From assembly GCA_040385105.1 (NCBI GenBank), contig JAZKHY010000013.1, positions 1 through 64,000 of the forward strand: DNA of 64,000 nucleotides. Direction: 5' to 3'. This DNA is from JACMQX01 sp040385105 (GTDB lineage Bacteria; Pseudomonadota; Gammaproteobacteria; Burkholderiales; Burkholderiaceae_C). The notes beneath the pieces were generated by a model that made no database searches, was not told the DNA's origin, and was given only the letters and a program-made list of their open reading frames with translations. Both the position numbers and the translations under genes were made by a program. This document shows, in pieces, positions 25,479 to 34,393 of the stretch. Numbering within the stretch: the stretch's first letter is position 1; each line of letters opens with the position of its first letter.

Positions 25479-26111
25479 ATGGACGACACACAACCCGCCC
25501 GCCGGGGCCCGGCCCCCACCAAGCACATTGACATCCTCTGGGCCGCTGCCCGCCTGTTTGCGCAGCGCGGCGTCGGCCAGGCCACCACACGCGACATTGC
25601 AGCAGCAGCCGGCACGACCGAGCGCACCCTGTTCAAGCACTTCGGCTCCAAGGACGCGCTGGTCCAGGCCGTCATTGCCGAAGCCGTGCTGCCGCACCTG
25701 ACGCCGACCTCGCTGGACGGCCTGCGCCAGGCCATCGAGGCGCACCACGACAGTTTCCAGGCGTGGCACACCGCGTTGCTGACCGCCCGCGCCCAGGCCC
25801 TTTCAAAGGTGCCGGAGCTGACGCGGCTGCTGATGGTGGAACTGCTGCGCGACGAGGCGCTGCGCGCCCGCTTTGCCGCGCAGTGGGAGGCAGCGGCATG
25901 GGTACCGCTGCTCGGGCTTTTCGAGCGGCTGCAGAAAGACGGCCGGATCAGCCGCGACCTGCCCGCCCCGATGCTGGTGCGTCTTTTCCTCTCGGTCAAC
26001 CTGGGCTACCTGACCGGGCGCTTTGTGCTCGCGCCCGAACAGCCCTGGGACGATGCCACCGAGATCACGGCCATCACCGCGTTCTTCGCGCGCGGCGCCG
26101 GCGCGGCTTGA
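25479..26111 (+). CDS. TetR-family transcriptional regulator
   Basis: A 210-residue protein from ATG 25479; the longer frame from a TTG at 25449 overlaps promoter elements. N-terminal helix-turn-helix (IDILWAAARLFAQRGVGQAT, TRDIAAAAGTTERTLFKHFGSKDAL) with the usual Y/F-x-H-F recognition helix, then an all-helical ligand-binding domain (residues about 80-205). It is divergent from the PhlG-like gene and probably represses it by binding GTATAG-N6-CTATAC. The aromatic residues of the C-terminal domain suit a hydrophobic or phenolic inducer, which is inference. Confidence 0.9.
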   Translation: MDDTQPARRGPAPTKHIDILWAAARLFAQRGVGQATTRDIAAAAGTTERTLFKHFGSKDALVQAVIAEAVLPHLTPTSLDGLRQAIEAHHDSFQAWHTALLTARAQALSKVPELTRLLMVELLRDEALRARFAAQWEAAAWVPLLGLFERLQKDGRISRDLPAPMLVRLFLSVNLGYLTGRFVLAPEQPWDDATEITAITAFFARGAGAA

Positions 26112-26197
26112 AGCCAGGGCGGCGGCGCCGATAAACCCGCACGCAGGCACGGTTGCGGCCGACTGCTTACAGTTGCCCGGTGACCCCAAGGAACCCA

Positions 26198-26917
26198 ATG
26201 ACCAAACCCTCCCCGCTCTCCGCATTCCCCATCACCGCCAAATGGCCGGCGCAGCACCCCGGCCGGATCCAGCTCTATTCGCTGCCCACGCCCAATGGCG
26301 TCAAGGCGTCGATCATGCTGGAGGAAACCGGGCTGCCCTACGAAGTGCACCTGGTTGACTTTGCCAAGAACGACCAGACCTCGCCCGAGTTCCTCTCGCT
26401 CAACCCGAACAACAAGATCCCGGCCATGATCGACCCGAACGGCCCGGGCGGCAAGCCGCTGGCGCTGTGGGAGTCGGGCGCGATGCTGGTGTACCTGGCG
26501 TCCAAGTCCGGAAGGTTCATGCCGAAGGACGAAGCCGGCAAATACGAGACCCTGCAATGGCTGATGTTCCAGGTGGGCGGCGTCGGCCCGATGTTCGGCC
26601 AGCTCGGCTTCTTCCACAAGTTCGCCGGCAAGGACTATGAGGACAAGCGCCCGCGCGACCGCTATGTGGCCGAAACCAAGCGCCTGCTCTGGGTGCTGGA
26701 GCAGCGGCTGGAAGGCCGGGCCTGGATCATGGGCAAGGACTACTCGATTGCCGACATCGCGACCTTGCCCTGGGTGCGCAATCTGGTGGGCTTCTACGAC
26801 GCAGGCGAGCTCGTGGGCTTCAGCGACTACCCGAACCTTGCGCGCGTGCTGGCGGCCTTTGCGGCAAGGCCTGCCGTCGTGCGCGGCCTCGCAATCCCGA
26901 AGCGGCCGGCGGCTTAA
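26198..26917 (+). CDS. Glutathione S-transferase, YghU/YfcG-like
   Basis: A 239-residue protein from ATG 26198, with AAGGA before it. N-terminal thioredoxin fold (IQLYSLPTPNGVKASIMLEE, TGLPYEVHLVDFAKNDQ; NPNNKIPAMIDPNGPGG; ESGAMLVYLA is the E-S glutathione-binding motif) and a C-terminal helical domain (YSIADIATLPWVRN with the conserved N-capping Asp). The S-x-P-T-P-N-G-x-K active-site region is the nu-class form seen in YghU and YfcG, which act as disulfide-bond reductases or peroxidases using glutathione. Its stop overlaps the convergent selU by 4 bases. Confidence 0.9.
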   Translation: MTKPSPLSAFPITAKWPAQHPGRIQLYSLPTPNGVKASIMLEETGLPYEVHLVDFAKNDQTSPEFLSLNPNNKIPAMIDPNGPGGKPLALWESGAMLVYLASKSGRFMPKDEAGKYETLQWLMFQVGGVGPMFGQLGFFHKFAGKDYEDKRPRDRYVAETKRLLWVLEQRLEGRAWIMGKDYSIADIATLPWVRNLVGFYDAGELVGFSDYPNLARVLAAFAARPAVVRGLAIPKRPAA

Positions 26918-27981
26918 GCCGGACCTTGCTGCACGCCGGCAGCGGCGAGCCCGTCTGCCAGCGCCGCGATGCCCGCATCCGAGAGGTCGCTGGACGGCAG
27001 GCTCGCGCGGCCTGCCCACTTCAGGAAATGCTTCTCCTGCGACTTCGCATAGTGCGGGTCGTAGTGCAGCGACATCAGCTCGGCAAAGAGCGGCTCCAGC
27101 TGCCCGGCCATGGCCCACGCCTGCCAGCGCTGCACCACTTCCTTGCCCTGGAGTTCCTTGAGCATGCCGAGCTGGCCAGCCAGGCCCCCGGCGTCGTCGC
27201 CCAGGTAGGCATAGTCGCGCAGCAGGTAGGCCAGCCGCGCTTCAGGCGTGGCGGCAATCTCGATGCAGGGGCTCTCGCGCATGCGGGCCACCAGCGTCAA
27301 TGGAAGCGCGATGCGGCCGATGCGGGCGCTCTCGCCTTCCACATACACCGGGCGCTTCAGGTCCATGGCCTCCAGTGCGGTCACCAGAAGCGTGTCAAAG
27401 CGCTTCTGTGTGGGCTGGGGCACGCCGGGCAGCGCGCCCAGCAGCGAGCCCTTGTGGCAGGCCAGCGCCTCCAGGTCCAGCACCTGGGCGCCGCGCGTGG
27501 CCAGCGCTTCGAGCACCCGCGTCTTCGCGCTGCCGGTGGCGCCGACGACCACCCGCAGGTCCAGCTGCGGGCACAGCGACTCCATTTGGTCCAGCACATG
27601 GCGGCGAAAGCTCTTGTAGCCGCCGGCCAGCTGCTGCGCGTCCCAGCCGACCAGGCGGAACCAGTTGACCATCGAGCCGCTGCGCAAGCCCCCACGCCAG
27701 CAGTACACCAGCGGCTTCCAGGTCTCGGGCTTGTCAGCAAACTGCTCGCGCAGGTGGCGCGCCAGGTTGGCGGCCACCATGGCCCCGCCGACCCGCCGCG
27801 CCTCGAAGGCGCCCTGCTGCTTGTACAGCGTGCCCACGATGCGCCGCTCCTCGTCGTCCAGCACCGGGCAGTTGATGGCGCCGGGAATATGGTCCAGCGC
27901 AAATTCGGAAGGCGAGCGCGCGTCGATCAGCACGTCGTATCGGTGCCTGTCGGTGATGCGGTTGACCGGCTTGTGGCTCAT
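26914..27981 (-). CDS. selU: tRNA 2-selenouridine synthase (MnmH/SelU)
   Basis: A 355-residue protein from ATG 27981. An N-terminal rhodanese domain (YDVLIDARSPSEFALDHIPG, then a catalytic-loop Cys in PLVYCWRGGLRSGSM) is followed by a P-loop domain (VVVGATGSAKTRVLEAL, Walker A). This is the MnmH arrangement and length. The enzyme replaces sulfur by selenium (through a geranylated intermediate in E. coli) at the wobble 2-thiouridine of Lys, Glu and Gln tRNAs, using selenophosphate made by SelD. selD is divergent 36 bases away. The frame is open beyond both ends, but conserved sequence stops at the chosen limits. Confidence 0.93.
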   Translation of the reverse strand: MSHKPVNRITDRHRYDVLIDARSPSEFALDHIPGAINCPVLDDEERRIVGTLYKQQGAFEARRVGGAMVAANLARHLREQFADKPETWKPLVYCWRGGLRSGSMVNWFRLVGWDAQQLAGGYKSFRRHVLDQMESLCPQLDLRVVVGATGSAKTRVLEALATRGAQVLDLEALACHKGSLLGALPGVPQPTQKRFDTLLVTALEAMDLKRPVYVEGESARIGRIALPLTLVARMRESPCIEIAATPEARLAYLLRDYAYLGDDAGGLAGQLGMLKELQGKEVVQRWQAWAMAGQLEPLFAELMSLHYDPHYAKSQEKHFLKWAGRASLPSSDLSDAGIAALADGLAAAGVQQGPA

Positions 27982-28017
27982 GAAACAATGCTTTCCATCT
28001 GTATCGACAACTTCATC

Positions 28018-29082
28018 ATGAAACCCATTGCCCTGACGAGTCTTTCCCATGGTGGCGGCTGCGGCTGCAAGATCGCGCCCGGCCTGCTGGCAGACATTCT
28101 GGCACGCGCGCCCCTGGGCATCGTGCCGCCCGAGTTGCTGGTGGGCACCGAGACCAGCGACGACGCGGCCGTCTACAAACTCAACGACACCCAGGCGCTG
28201 GTGGCCACCACCGACTTCTTCACGCCGATTGTGGACGACCCGTTTGACTTCGGCCGCATCGCGGCCACCAATGCGCTGTCGGACATCTATGCCATGGGCG
28301 GCACACCCATCATGGCGCTGGCGCTGGTGGGCATGCCGATCGACGTGCTGCCGCCGGACGTCATCGGCCGCATCCTCGAAGGCGGCGCCTCGGTGTGCCG
28401 CGACGCAGGCATCCCGATTGCGGGCGGCCACAGCATTGATGTCCGCGAGCCCATCTATGGCCTGGTGGGGCTGGGCCTGGTGCACCCCGGCCGGGTCCGG
28501 CGCAATGCAGACGCACAAGCCGGCGACGTGCTGGTGCTGGGCAAGCCGCTGGGCGTGGGCATTCTCTCGGCCGCCCTCAAGAAGGGCCTGCTCGACGCTG
28601 CAGGCTATGCCGACATGCTGCGCCACACCACCCAGCTCAACAGGGTGGGCATCGAACTCGCCGCGCTCGACGGCGTACATGCCATGACTGACGTCACCGG
28701 CTTCGGCCTGGCCGGGCACCTGCTGGAGATCTGCCGCGGCTCGGGGCTGGCGGGGCATGTGCGCTTCGAGAAGCTGCCGCTGATTGAAAGCGCCAGCGGC
28801 TTTGCACGGCAAGGCGTGGTGACCGGCGCCTCGGCCCGTAACTGGGCCGGGTTCGGCGCTTCGGTCAGCTGGCCCGGTGACGCGCCGGCATGGGCAAAGG
28901 CCATGGTGGCCGATCCGCAAACCAGCGGCGGGCTGCTGGTGAGCTGCCGGCCGGATGCCGCGCAGGCCGTGCTGGACAGCTTCCGCCGTGCGGGCTTCGC
29001 GCAGGCCGCCGCCATTGGCGAGCTGTCCGCGCTGCAAGCCGGCACCGCGGCCGGCATCAGCTTTGACGTGGCAGCCGCTTAA
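28018..29082 (+). CDS. selD: Selenide, water dikinase
   Basis: A 354-residue protein; the Met at 28018 fits the family N-terminus better than the in-frame ATG at 27988. The catalytic segment SLSHGGGCGCKIAPGLL has Cys rather than selenocysteine at the active position. AIRS-type ATP-binding and catalytic sequences follow (DDAAVYKLND, VATTDFFTPIVDDPFDFGRI, NALSDIYAMGG, GHSIDVREPIYGLVGLG; TDVTGFGLAGHLLE). It makes selenophosphate from selenide and ATP. With selU next door and no selA or selB in view, the visible role is tRNA selenation. It overlaps the convergent DUF1566 gene by 4 bases. Confidence 0.95.
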   Translation: MKPIALTSLSHGGGCGCKIAPGLLADILARAPLGIVPPELLVGTETSDDAAVYKLNDTQALVATTDFFTPIVDDPFDFGRIAATNALSDIYAMGGTPIMALALVGMPIDVLPPDVIGRILEGGASVCRDAGIPIAGGHSIDVREPIYGLVGLGLVHPGRVRRNADAQAGDVLVLGKPLGVGILSAALKKGLLDAAGYADMLRHTTQLNRVGIELAALDGVHAMTDVTGFGLAGHLLEICRGSGLAGHVRFEKLPLIESASGFARQGVVTGASARNWAGFGASVSWPGDAPAWAKAMVADPQTSGGLLVSCRPDAAQAVLDSFRRAGFAQAAAIGELSALQAGTAAGISFDVAAA

Positions 29083-29558
29083 CTGCCGCCACGCACCAGG
29101 CGCACGGCGCCGGGTGAGTTGCGGGGACTCTCGCCGGCGCTGCCGTCAGTGAACCCCACATAGGTGAAGTAGCCCGGCCCGACCGGCGTGGCGGTCCAGA
29201 AGCGGACCATCGGCGTGCCGGGGAAGACGGCTGCGTCCACCGGCGCCTTGCCCGGCTCGGCGTCGCGCAGCGCCAGGATGGAAGACAGCTCCTTGAGCAC
29301 CGGCAGCCGCCACTCGGCACCTGCAGCCTTGGCGCGTGCGGTGGCGTCGGTGTGGGTGAAGAACGTGGCTGTCCCGGTGCAGGTCCGCACCTTCCAGACC
29401 ATGCCTTCGGCGCAGCGCTTCCAGGTGAGGCCGGTTTTCTTGTCGGTGACTTCCTGGCCGTCGGCCGACGGCGTGAACCGCTCCTGGGCCTGTGCCTGCG
29501 TGGCGCAGGCCAGCAAGCCGAGGATGGCCACCCAGGGCAGATGCAGTTTGAAGTTCAT
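29079..29558 (-). CDS. Secreted DUF1566-domain protein
   Basis: A 159-residue protein with the start at 29558 set by GGGGGAGA. Signal peptide: LPWVAILGLLACATQAQAQ. The mature part matches DUF1566: DKKTGLTWKRCAEGM (T-G-L-x-W), a central EWRLPVLKELSSIL (W-R-L-P-x-x-x-E-L) and FWTATPVGPGYFTYVGFTDG near the end. Two or three cysteines may form a disulfide. DUF1566/Lcl C-type-lectin-like domains are extracytoplasmic and often carbohydrate- or surface-associated, but their function here is not known. Its promoter lies in the short gap before the EVE gene. Confidence 0.8.
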   Translation of the reverse strand: MNFKLHLPWVAILGLLACATQAQAQERFTPSADGQEVTDKKTGLTWKRCAEGMVWKVRTCTGTATFFTHTDATARAKAAGAEWRLPVLKELSSILALRDAEPGKAPVDAAVFPGTPMVRFWTATPVGPGYFTYVGFTDGSAGESPRNSPGAVRLVRGGS

Positions 29559-29676
29559 GTGTGTCTCCCCCAGACTGGTGCTGGTTGCGCTGATGCTAAC
29601 CACGGCAGCGGCGCCTGCGCAGAGGGAAGCTACTTAGCGGAAAGTACCTAGGAAGTACCCAGCCCGGGCACGGTAC

Positions 29677-30141
<465 letters not shown>

Positions 30142-30150
30142 CGGCGAATG

Positions 30151-32265
30151 CTAATGCAAGGCGGGCTGCGAGGCGAGGTCTTGCGCACCTTCAAACGCCC
30201 GGATCTCATCCAGCGCGTCCTTGAGCGTCATTTCGCCTGCCTTCAGCAGCCGGGTCGTCAGATGCCCGGTCAGCGGCTGCAGGCCGGCCAGCACCGCGCG
30301 GGTCTCGGCATAGAGGCGTTCGCTCTGAGCTTCCATCAGCGCGCGGGTTTCGTCGTCCACCGGCTTGTGGCCGCCGTCGTTCTGCAGCGCGCCGAAGTTC
30401 AGGCGCGTCTTGCGGTACATGCCCATTTCGGCAATGGCATGGTGCAGCAGGCGCGTCACACGGGTGATGTCGTTGTGGGCGCCGTTGGTCGTGCCCTCTT
30501 CGCCGAAGAAGAGCTCCTCATTGGCCATGCCGCCCAGCAGCACGCGCACGTCATGCTCCATGTCGGCCTTGGTCTTGAGCAGCTGGCTGCCCTGCTTGTG
30601 GAAGACAAAGCCCAGCGCGTTGTTGCGCGGGCTGGCCTTCAGCGAGATCTTGATGGTCTTCATCTGCGCTTGCAGCTTGTCCCAGTCGCCCCCGGCCAGC
30701 TTGCGCTCATGCTCGAAGTCCACCAGGAAGTGGCCCCACTCATGGATGGCGATGATGCGCCTGTCGCGCTCGCGCTCCTTGGTGGTGTTGCCGGTGACGT
30801 TGCCCACCAGCACACGCTCGGCCGCCTGCATCAGCGTGGCCTCGCCGATCATGGCGCCGGCCTGCACCGCGCTGATGCCGGCCTGGTCCACGATGGTCTC
30901 GATATCCGCCGGGCTGCGGCCCTCGGTGATCTCCACCAGGTGCCGCAGGTCGATGCCCGGCCCCACCTTGTCCGCGCGGCGGGCGAGGTAGTGCTGCACG
31001 ATGGCCAGGCGCTCCTCGCCATTGGGCAGGCGGAAGTCCACCTTCATCTGGAAGCGGCGCAGCATGGCCTCGTCCATCTGCTGGCTTTCCTGGTTGAAGT
31101 TGGAGGCGACGATCCAGATGATCTCGGCGTCGGCCTTGGTGCGCACGCCGTCCAGCACGGCCAGCAGCATGTTCTGCGTGTCGTCGTCAAACTTGCGGCG
31201 GCCGCCGCGCTTCATGAACAGGTCTTGCGCTTCGTCCAGGAACACGATGCAGCGCTTGCGGCGCTTGGCCATGGCCAGGATGCGGGTGAGCGTCTGCGAG
31301 CCGCCGCCCACAAAACCCGTCTCCAGGTTGACCGCCGAATGGAACAGGATGGGCAGACCCAGCTCCTTGGCCAGGTAGCTGGCCAGCTTGGTCTTGCCGG
31401 TGCCGGCCGGGCCGCTGAACATGACGTTGAACGGCTTGTTGACGCCGTACTCTGCATACTGCGCGCGGCGGCCGTACTGGTCCTTGATCTGCGCGACCTC
31501 GGCCTTGATGTCGTCCATGCCCACCAGGTCTTCAATGCCGCCGCGGATCTGCGCCGGCTCGATGAACTTGAGCGACTTGATCTGCCCGCGCAGCGTGATC
31601 CACAGGAAAGCCAGCAGGCCGACTGACAGCGAGGCCGACAGCAGCGCGCTCAGGTCGCCCTTCCAGGCATCGCGCGCCACCTGCGGCCGCGCGCCCGAGA
31701 AGCGCTGCTCCAGCCGCTCGAACACCTCGGCGCTCGCGCCCTCCAGCTCGGAGCGCGGCACAAAGCCGATCTCGCTGCCCCAGGGCGCGTTCACCGCCTT
31801 GTCTGAAAAAATCTTCGACTCCATGTCCGACGGGTAATAGGCATGCTGCCTGCCCTGCGACTCCACCAGAACGAAGCGCTCCGAGACGCTCCACGACAGC
31901 GGGCTGTACACCACGGTGATGCGCTCCACCGGGTTGCGCTCCAGGAAGCCGAGCAGCGAGCCGGTGCCAAAGACCACCGGCAGGGACTTGTTGTAGCTCC
32001 AGACGGCTTCGGCGCCTTTTTCGGTGGCGGCCATGGCCTTCACGGCTTCAGCCATCTCGGCCTGCTTCTGGTGCATGGTCCATGAATAGAACGCGGCCGC
32101 CGGTATGAGCAGGGCCACCACCGCCACCAGCAGCCGGGTGGTGGCCGTCTGGATGGCGAACCAGTCTTGCAGGCGCGCCACGGCTTTGCGGCAGCTGGCG
32201 ATCAGGCGCGCGCCGCGGCCTGCGCCTTCAGGAGGACGTCGGGTGGAGCTGGCGATCTCGGGCAT
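30151..32265 (-). CDS. FtsH-like AAA+ metalloprotease, divergent
   Basis: A 704-residue protein from ATG 32265; the longer frame to 32439 runs into promoter-like DNA. Two membrane helices (residues about 42-65 and 210-230) flank a periplasmic domain of about 145 residues. AAA+: Walker A SGPAGTGKTKLA, Walker B CIVFLDEAQDLF, and an arginine-finger region EAMLRRFQMKVDFRLPN that looks more like Vps4/katanin enzymes than FtsH's RPGRFDRQ. M41 protease: zinc motif HEWGH instead of HEAGH, with the third ligand in NGAHNDITRVT. It would degrade membrane or damaged proteins, but is clearly not the housekeeping FtsH. Confidence 0.85.
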   Translation of the reverse strand: MPEIASSTRRPPEGAGRGARLIASCRKAVARLQDWFAIQTATTRLLVAVVALLIPAAAFYSWTMHQKQAEMAEAVKAMAATEKGAEAVWSYNKSLPVVFGTGSLLGFLERNPVERITVVYSPLSWSVSERFVLVESQGRQHAYYPSDMESKIFSDKAVNAPWGSEIGFVPRSELEGASAEVFERLEQRFSGARPQVARDAWKGDLSALLSASLSVGLLAFLWITLRGQIKSLKFIEPAQIRGGIEDLVGMDDIKAEVAQIKDQYGRRAQYAEYGVNKPFNVMFSGPAGTGKTKLASYLAKELGLPILFHSAVNLETGFVGGGSQTLTRILAMAKRRKRCIVFLDEAQDLFMKRGGRRKFDDDTQNMLLAVLDGVRTKADAEIIWIVASNFNQESQQMDEAMLRRFQMKVDFRLPNGEERLAIVQHYLARRADKVGPGIDLRHLVEITEGRSPADIETIVDQAGISAVQAGAMIGEATLMQAAERVLVGNVTGNTTKERERDRRIIAIHEWGHFLVDFEHERKLAGGDWDKLQAQMKTIKISLKASPRNNALGFVFHKQGSQLLKTKADMEHDVRVLLGGMANEELFFGEEGTTNGAHNDITRVTRLLHHAIAEMGMYRKTRLNFGALQNDGGHKPVDDETRALMEAQSERLYAETRAVLAGLQPLTGHLTTRLLKAGEMTLKDALDEIRAFEGAQDLASQPALH

Positions 32266-32280
32266 GGGCGCTGTACGGGA

Positions 32281-32300
32281 CTGTAGGCGCCATCCTACAG
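32281..32300. promoter_or_regulatory. Palindrome upstream of the FtsH-like gene
   Basis: CTGTAGG-N6-CCTACAG, perfect seven-base arms, 16 bases upstream of the protease start codon on the minus strand. The position suits an operator or a leader hairpin; no T-tract follows, so it is not a normal terminator. Confidence 0.4.
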
Positions 32301-32482
32301 AATCCATGGGTTCCCTTGCCAATTCAGGGGATTGGCGCAGTTGTAACGGACGGCCAAGCCGCGAACTTTCGCACGAAGCAAGGACGGTGCGCCCGCAAGC
32401 CATCCGGATAGTGGACGCTTCAGGGCGGCGTCCTTCCAATCACCGGTGTCGGCTTTTCGACTTGTGCTGGAGGATGTACGCA

Positions 32483-33550
32483 GTGGACTTCAAACACACC
32501 CATGGCCTGGCCACCGGCTACACGCCGCCGGCGCGCCAAAGCCCACCCGGGCGCTCGGCATTTCACCGGGTGGAGCCCGTCCCCTTGCGCGCCCCTCTGG
32601 AGCAACCGAGGCTTGACCCGCATGCACCAGGGCCTGACTTGCCGCCGCCGCTGTCGTCATACACCGCAGCGCTTGCCCTGCCCGCCCTGCCCCGGCTGGC
32701 TGCTTCTTCTGAACCGCTCGAACCCACGCATTTCCCCACCCGCCGGCCCATCGTGACCCAGAAGGAACGCTACGAGTTCCTCGCAAAAACCTATGGCGAC
32801 AAAGTATTCACCGTGCAGGACGCCCTGCAAAAAATGCGCGACGCCAACATGCTCCCGGCCACGCGAGGAGCCGGAAGCAACCTGATGCCTGCGATGACAA
32901 CATCCGGGATGCTCACCAGGGTAAGCCCGGGCCGCTACCGGATCGCAGGCGACCACCCCGAGCCTTTGCCACAGCCGGCCAGCATTCGCCCGGTTGCCAG
33001 CATCGACCTGACGCAGGCTGCACCGGAAGAACCGCCTTCCGCACCGCTGGCGCGGGCACGGGTCAAGCCCAAAGCCGCGCCTGTGGAAGACTGCTTTGCC
33101 ATGCTGGCCCAGGCCTGGCCCGAAGCGTCCTTCACGACCGCACAAGGCATTGGCTTGCTGCGCGCGAAAAACCTTGTGCCAACGAACCACCAGGGGGGCA
33201 CGATGCTTGCAGACCTTGTCGGCATCGGTGAACTCGTGCAGCCCAAGCGGGGCATCTACCAGCTCGCCTCTGCGGCGGCGAAATCGGCCGCACAGGACGG
33301 GGAGCTACCATCACCGCCACAGCTGCCCGCCAGCGTGCCGCAGCAGGACATTCCCCGGGGCTTTGCCCCGCCGCGCAAGCGCAAGCAGCCCGTCGTACTG
33401 CCTGTCGCGGCGCGGCCCTTGCCAGGGATGCTGGGCCCCGGAGGGCCTCCAGTTCCCCGCGCAACAGGCCTCGCTCCGCCGAGGCTGGGACAGCCCGGCT
33501 CGGCGTTTGCACCGCCAGCGAGAACAAGCCGCGAACCGCCGGCAACATGA
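32483..33550 (+). CDS. Hypothetical protein with duplicated winged-helix-like module
   Basis: A 355-residue protein. The GTG at 32483 is chosen because GGAGG lies nine bases before it; an ATG at 32474 sits too close to that site. The first 80 residues are Pro-rich and disordered. Two similar modules follow: residues about 95-155 (YEFLAKTYGDKVFTVQDALQ, ending GMLTRVSPGRYRI) and about 200-260 (CFAMLAQAWPEASFTTAQGI, ending GELVQPKRGIYQL). Both have helix, helix, then a V-x-P-x-R/K-G-x-Y beta-turn, like small winged helices. The 90-residue tail is again Pro-rich and basic. The modules suggest nucleic-acid binding, but this is inference. Confidence 0.6.
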   Translation: MDFKHTHGLATGYTPPARQSPPGRSAFHRVEPVPLRAPLEQPRLDPHAPGPDLPPPLSSYTAALALPALPRLAASSEPLEPTHFPTRRPIVTQKERYEFLAKTYGDKVFTVQDALQKMRDANMLPATRGAGSNLMPAMTTSGMLTRVSPGRYRIAGDHPEPLPQPASIRPVASIDLTQAAPEEPPSAPLARARVKPKAAPVEDCFAMLAQAWPEASFTTAQGIGLLRAKNLVPTNHQGGTMLADLVGIGELVQPKRGIYQLASAAAKSAAQDGELPSPPQLPASVPQQDIPRGFAPPRKRKQPVVLPVAARPLPGMLGPGGPPVPRATGLAPPRLGQPGSAFAPPARTSREPPAT

Positions 33551-33590
33551 CCGCCGGGTGTGCAACTCGGCTCAATGGCCGCCAGCGTCG

Positions 33591-33911
33591 TCAGGCCGCC
33601 GCCTCAGACCGCCGCTCCAGCCGCACTTGGAAATGCGGGATGCCTTCAAAGTGCCCCAGGTCTCGCGTGGCCGCGTCGTCGGCGGCTTTGGCCGCAGCGG
33701 GCCAGCGAATGGCCAGCTCGGCCGTGTGCGCATCAAGCATGGTGGGGTCAGACTCGGTGGCGTCTGACCATGCGCGGTAAACGGCGGCCACCTCGTCTGC
33801 GCCGCCGAGCTTCATTTCAAGCACCGCTGCATAGCGGCCTTCAGCTTTGACACGGGCGGCGAACGGGAGCGCGGCTGCGTCGAGCAGCGCTACGGAATAG
33901 GGCTTGGTCAT
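33591..33911 (-). CDS. Hypothetical protein behind a LexA box
   Basis: A 106-residue soluble protein from ATG 33911, with GGAG about eight bases before. It starts MTKPYSVALLDAAALPFAAR and contains EGRYAAVLEMKLGGADEVAA and a Trp/Ala-rich helix; it has no catalytic motif, signal peptide or membrane segment. A perfect CTGT-N8-ACAG LexA box is centred 43 bases upstream, so it is probably induced by DNA damage. I do not recognise the family. Confidence 0.7.
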   Translation of the reverse strand: MTKPYSVALLDAAALPFAARVKAEGRYAAVLEMKLGGADEVAAVYRAWSDATESDPTMLDAHTAELAIRWPAAAKAADDAATRDLGHFEGIPHFQVRLERRSEAAA

Positions 33912-33944
33912 GAAATTCTCCAAAGGGAAGTACTGCTGCGGATT

Positions 33945-33964
33945 CACTGTATAAGCGTACAGTA
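33945..33964. promoter_or_regulatory. LexA (SOS) box
   Basis: CACTGTATAAGCGTACAGTA contains the CTGT-N8-ACAG core (33947-33962) of the E. coli-type LexA operator used in betaproteobacteria. It is a near-palindrome with one end mismatch and lies 34 bases before the ATG at 33911 on the minus strand. No other gene start is close enough on the plus strand. Confidence 0.75.
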
Positions 33965-34052
33965 CACTCCGGTTCCCTGCTCTGGTTTTACAGCGGGAGC
34001 CCGCTGGATGGGCGTGAGCCTGATGCCGCGCCGAAACTACGCCCCAAAAAAA

Positions 34053-34073
34053 GCGCGGGACATCGTCCCGCGC
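34053..34073. terminator. Bidirectional rho-independent terminator
   Basis: GCGCGGGAC-ATC-GTCCCGCGC is a perfect nine-base-pair stem with a three-base loop. It is flanked by seven A on the left and by TTTTT shortly to the right. It ends transcription of the small gene at 34095-34259 read leftward; nothing evident reads in from the left. Confidence 0.85.
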
Positions 34074-34094
34074 CTGGTTTTTACGGCCCGCCGT

Positions 34095-34259
34095 TCAGGG
34101 CGTCGTCTTCTTCTCGCCGTGGCGCTGCGGGCCGGTCGGGCCGCTGCTGCCCTTGGCTGCGCTCTTCTTCACTGCGGCTTCCGGCGCGCTCGACCTGGCC
34201 CCGGTTGTCTTGGCTGCATGGGATTTTCCGCCGTTGGAATCCTTGGTTGACTGGGGCAT
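34095..34259 (-). CDS. Small basic Lys/Ala/Ser-rich protein
   Basis: A 54-residue protein, MPQSTKDSNGGKSHAAKTTG and on, with GGAGA five bases before the ATG and a strong terminator 22 bases after the stop. It is composed almost wholly of Lys, Ala, Ser, Gly, Thr and Pro, has no hydrophobic core, and is likely disordered. Such KSAAK-type proteins can coat DNA or act in desiccation or stress tolerance; no function can be assigned. Its own ribosome site and terminator argue that it is real. Confidence 0.7.
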   Translation of the reverse strand: MPQSTKDSNGGKSHAAKTTGARSSAPEAAVKKSAAKGSSGPTGPQRHGEKKTTP

Positions 34260-34393
34260 GTGTATCTCCGGTGGTTGAAGTGAAGCATCAAGCGTATTCG
34301 CGGCCCACGAGCCCACCTGCCAGAGGTTGAACCAAACCGGCGTCGGTGGATGACTACAAACGGCAGCGCATGCCGCCATACCTGTCACGATGG

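Noticed and set aside
26914..29037. One 707-codon minus-strand frame joining selU to a longer N-terminus
   Set aside because: The part above 27981 is antisense to selD and not conserved; MSHKPVNRITDRHRYDVLID is the natural SelU start.
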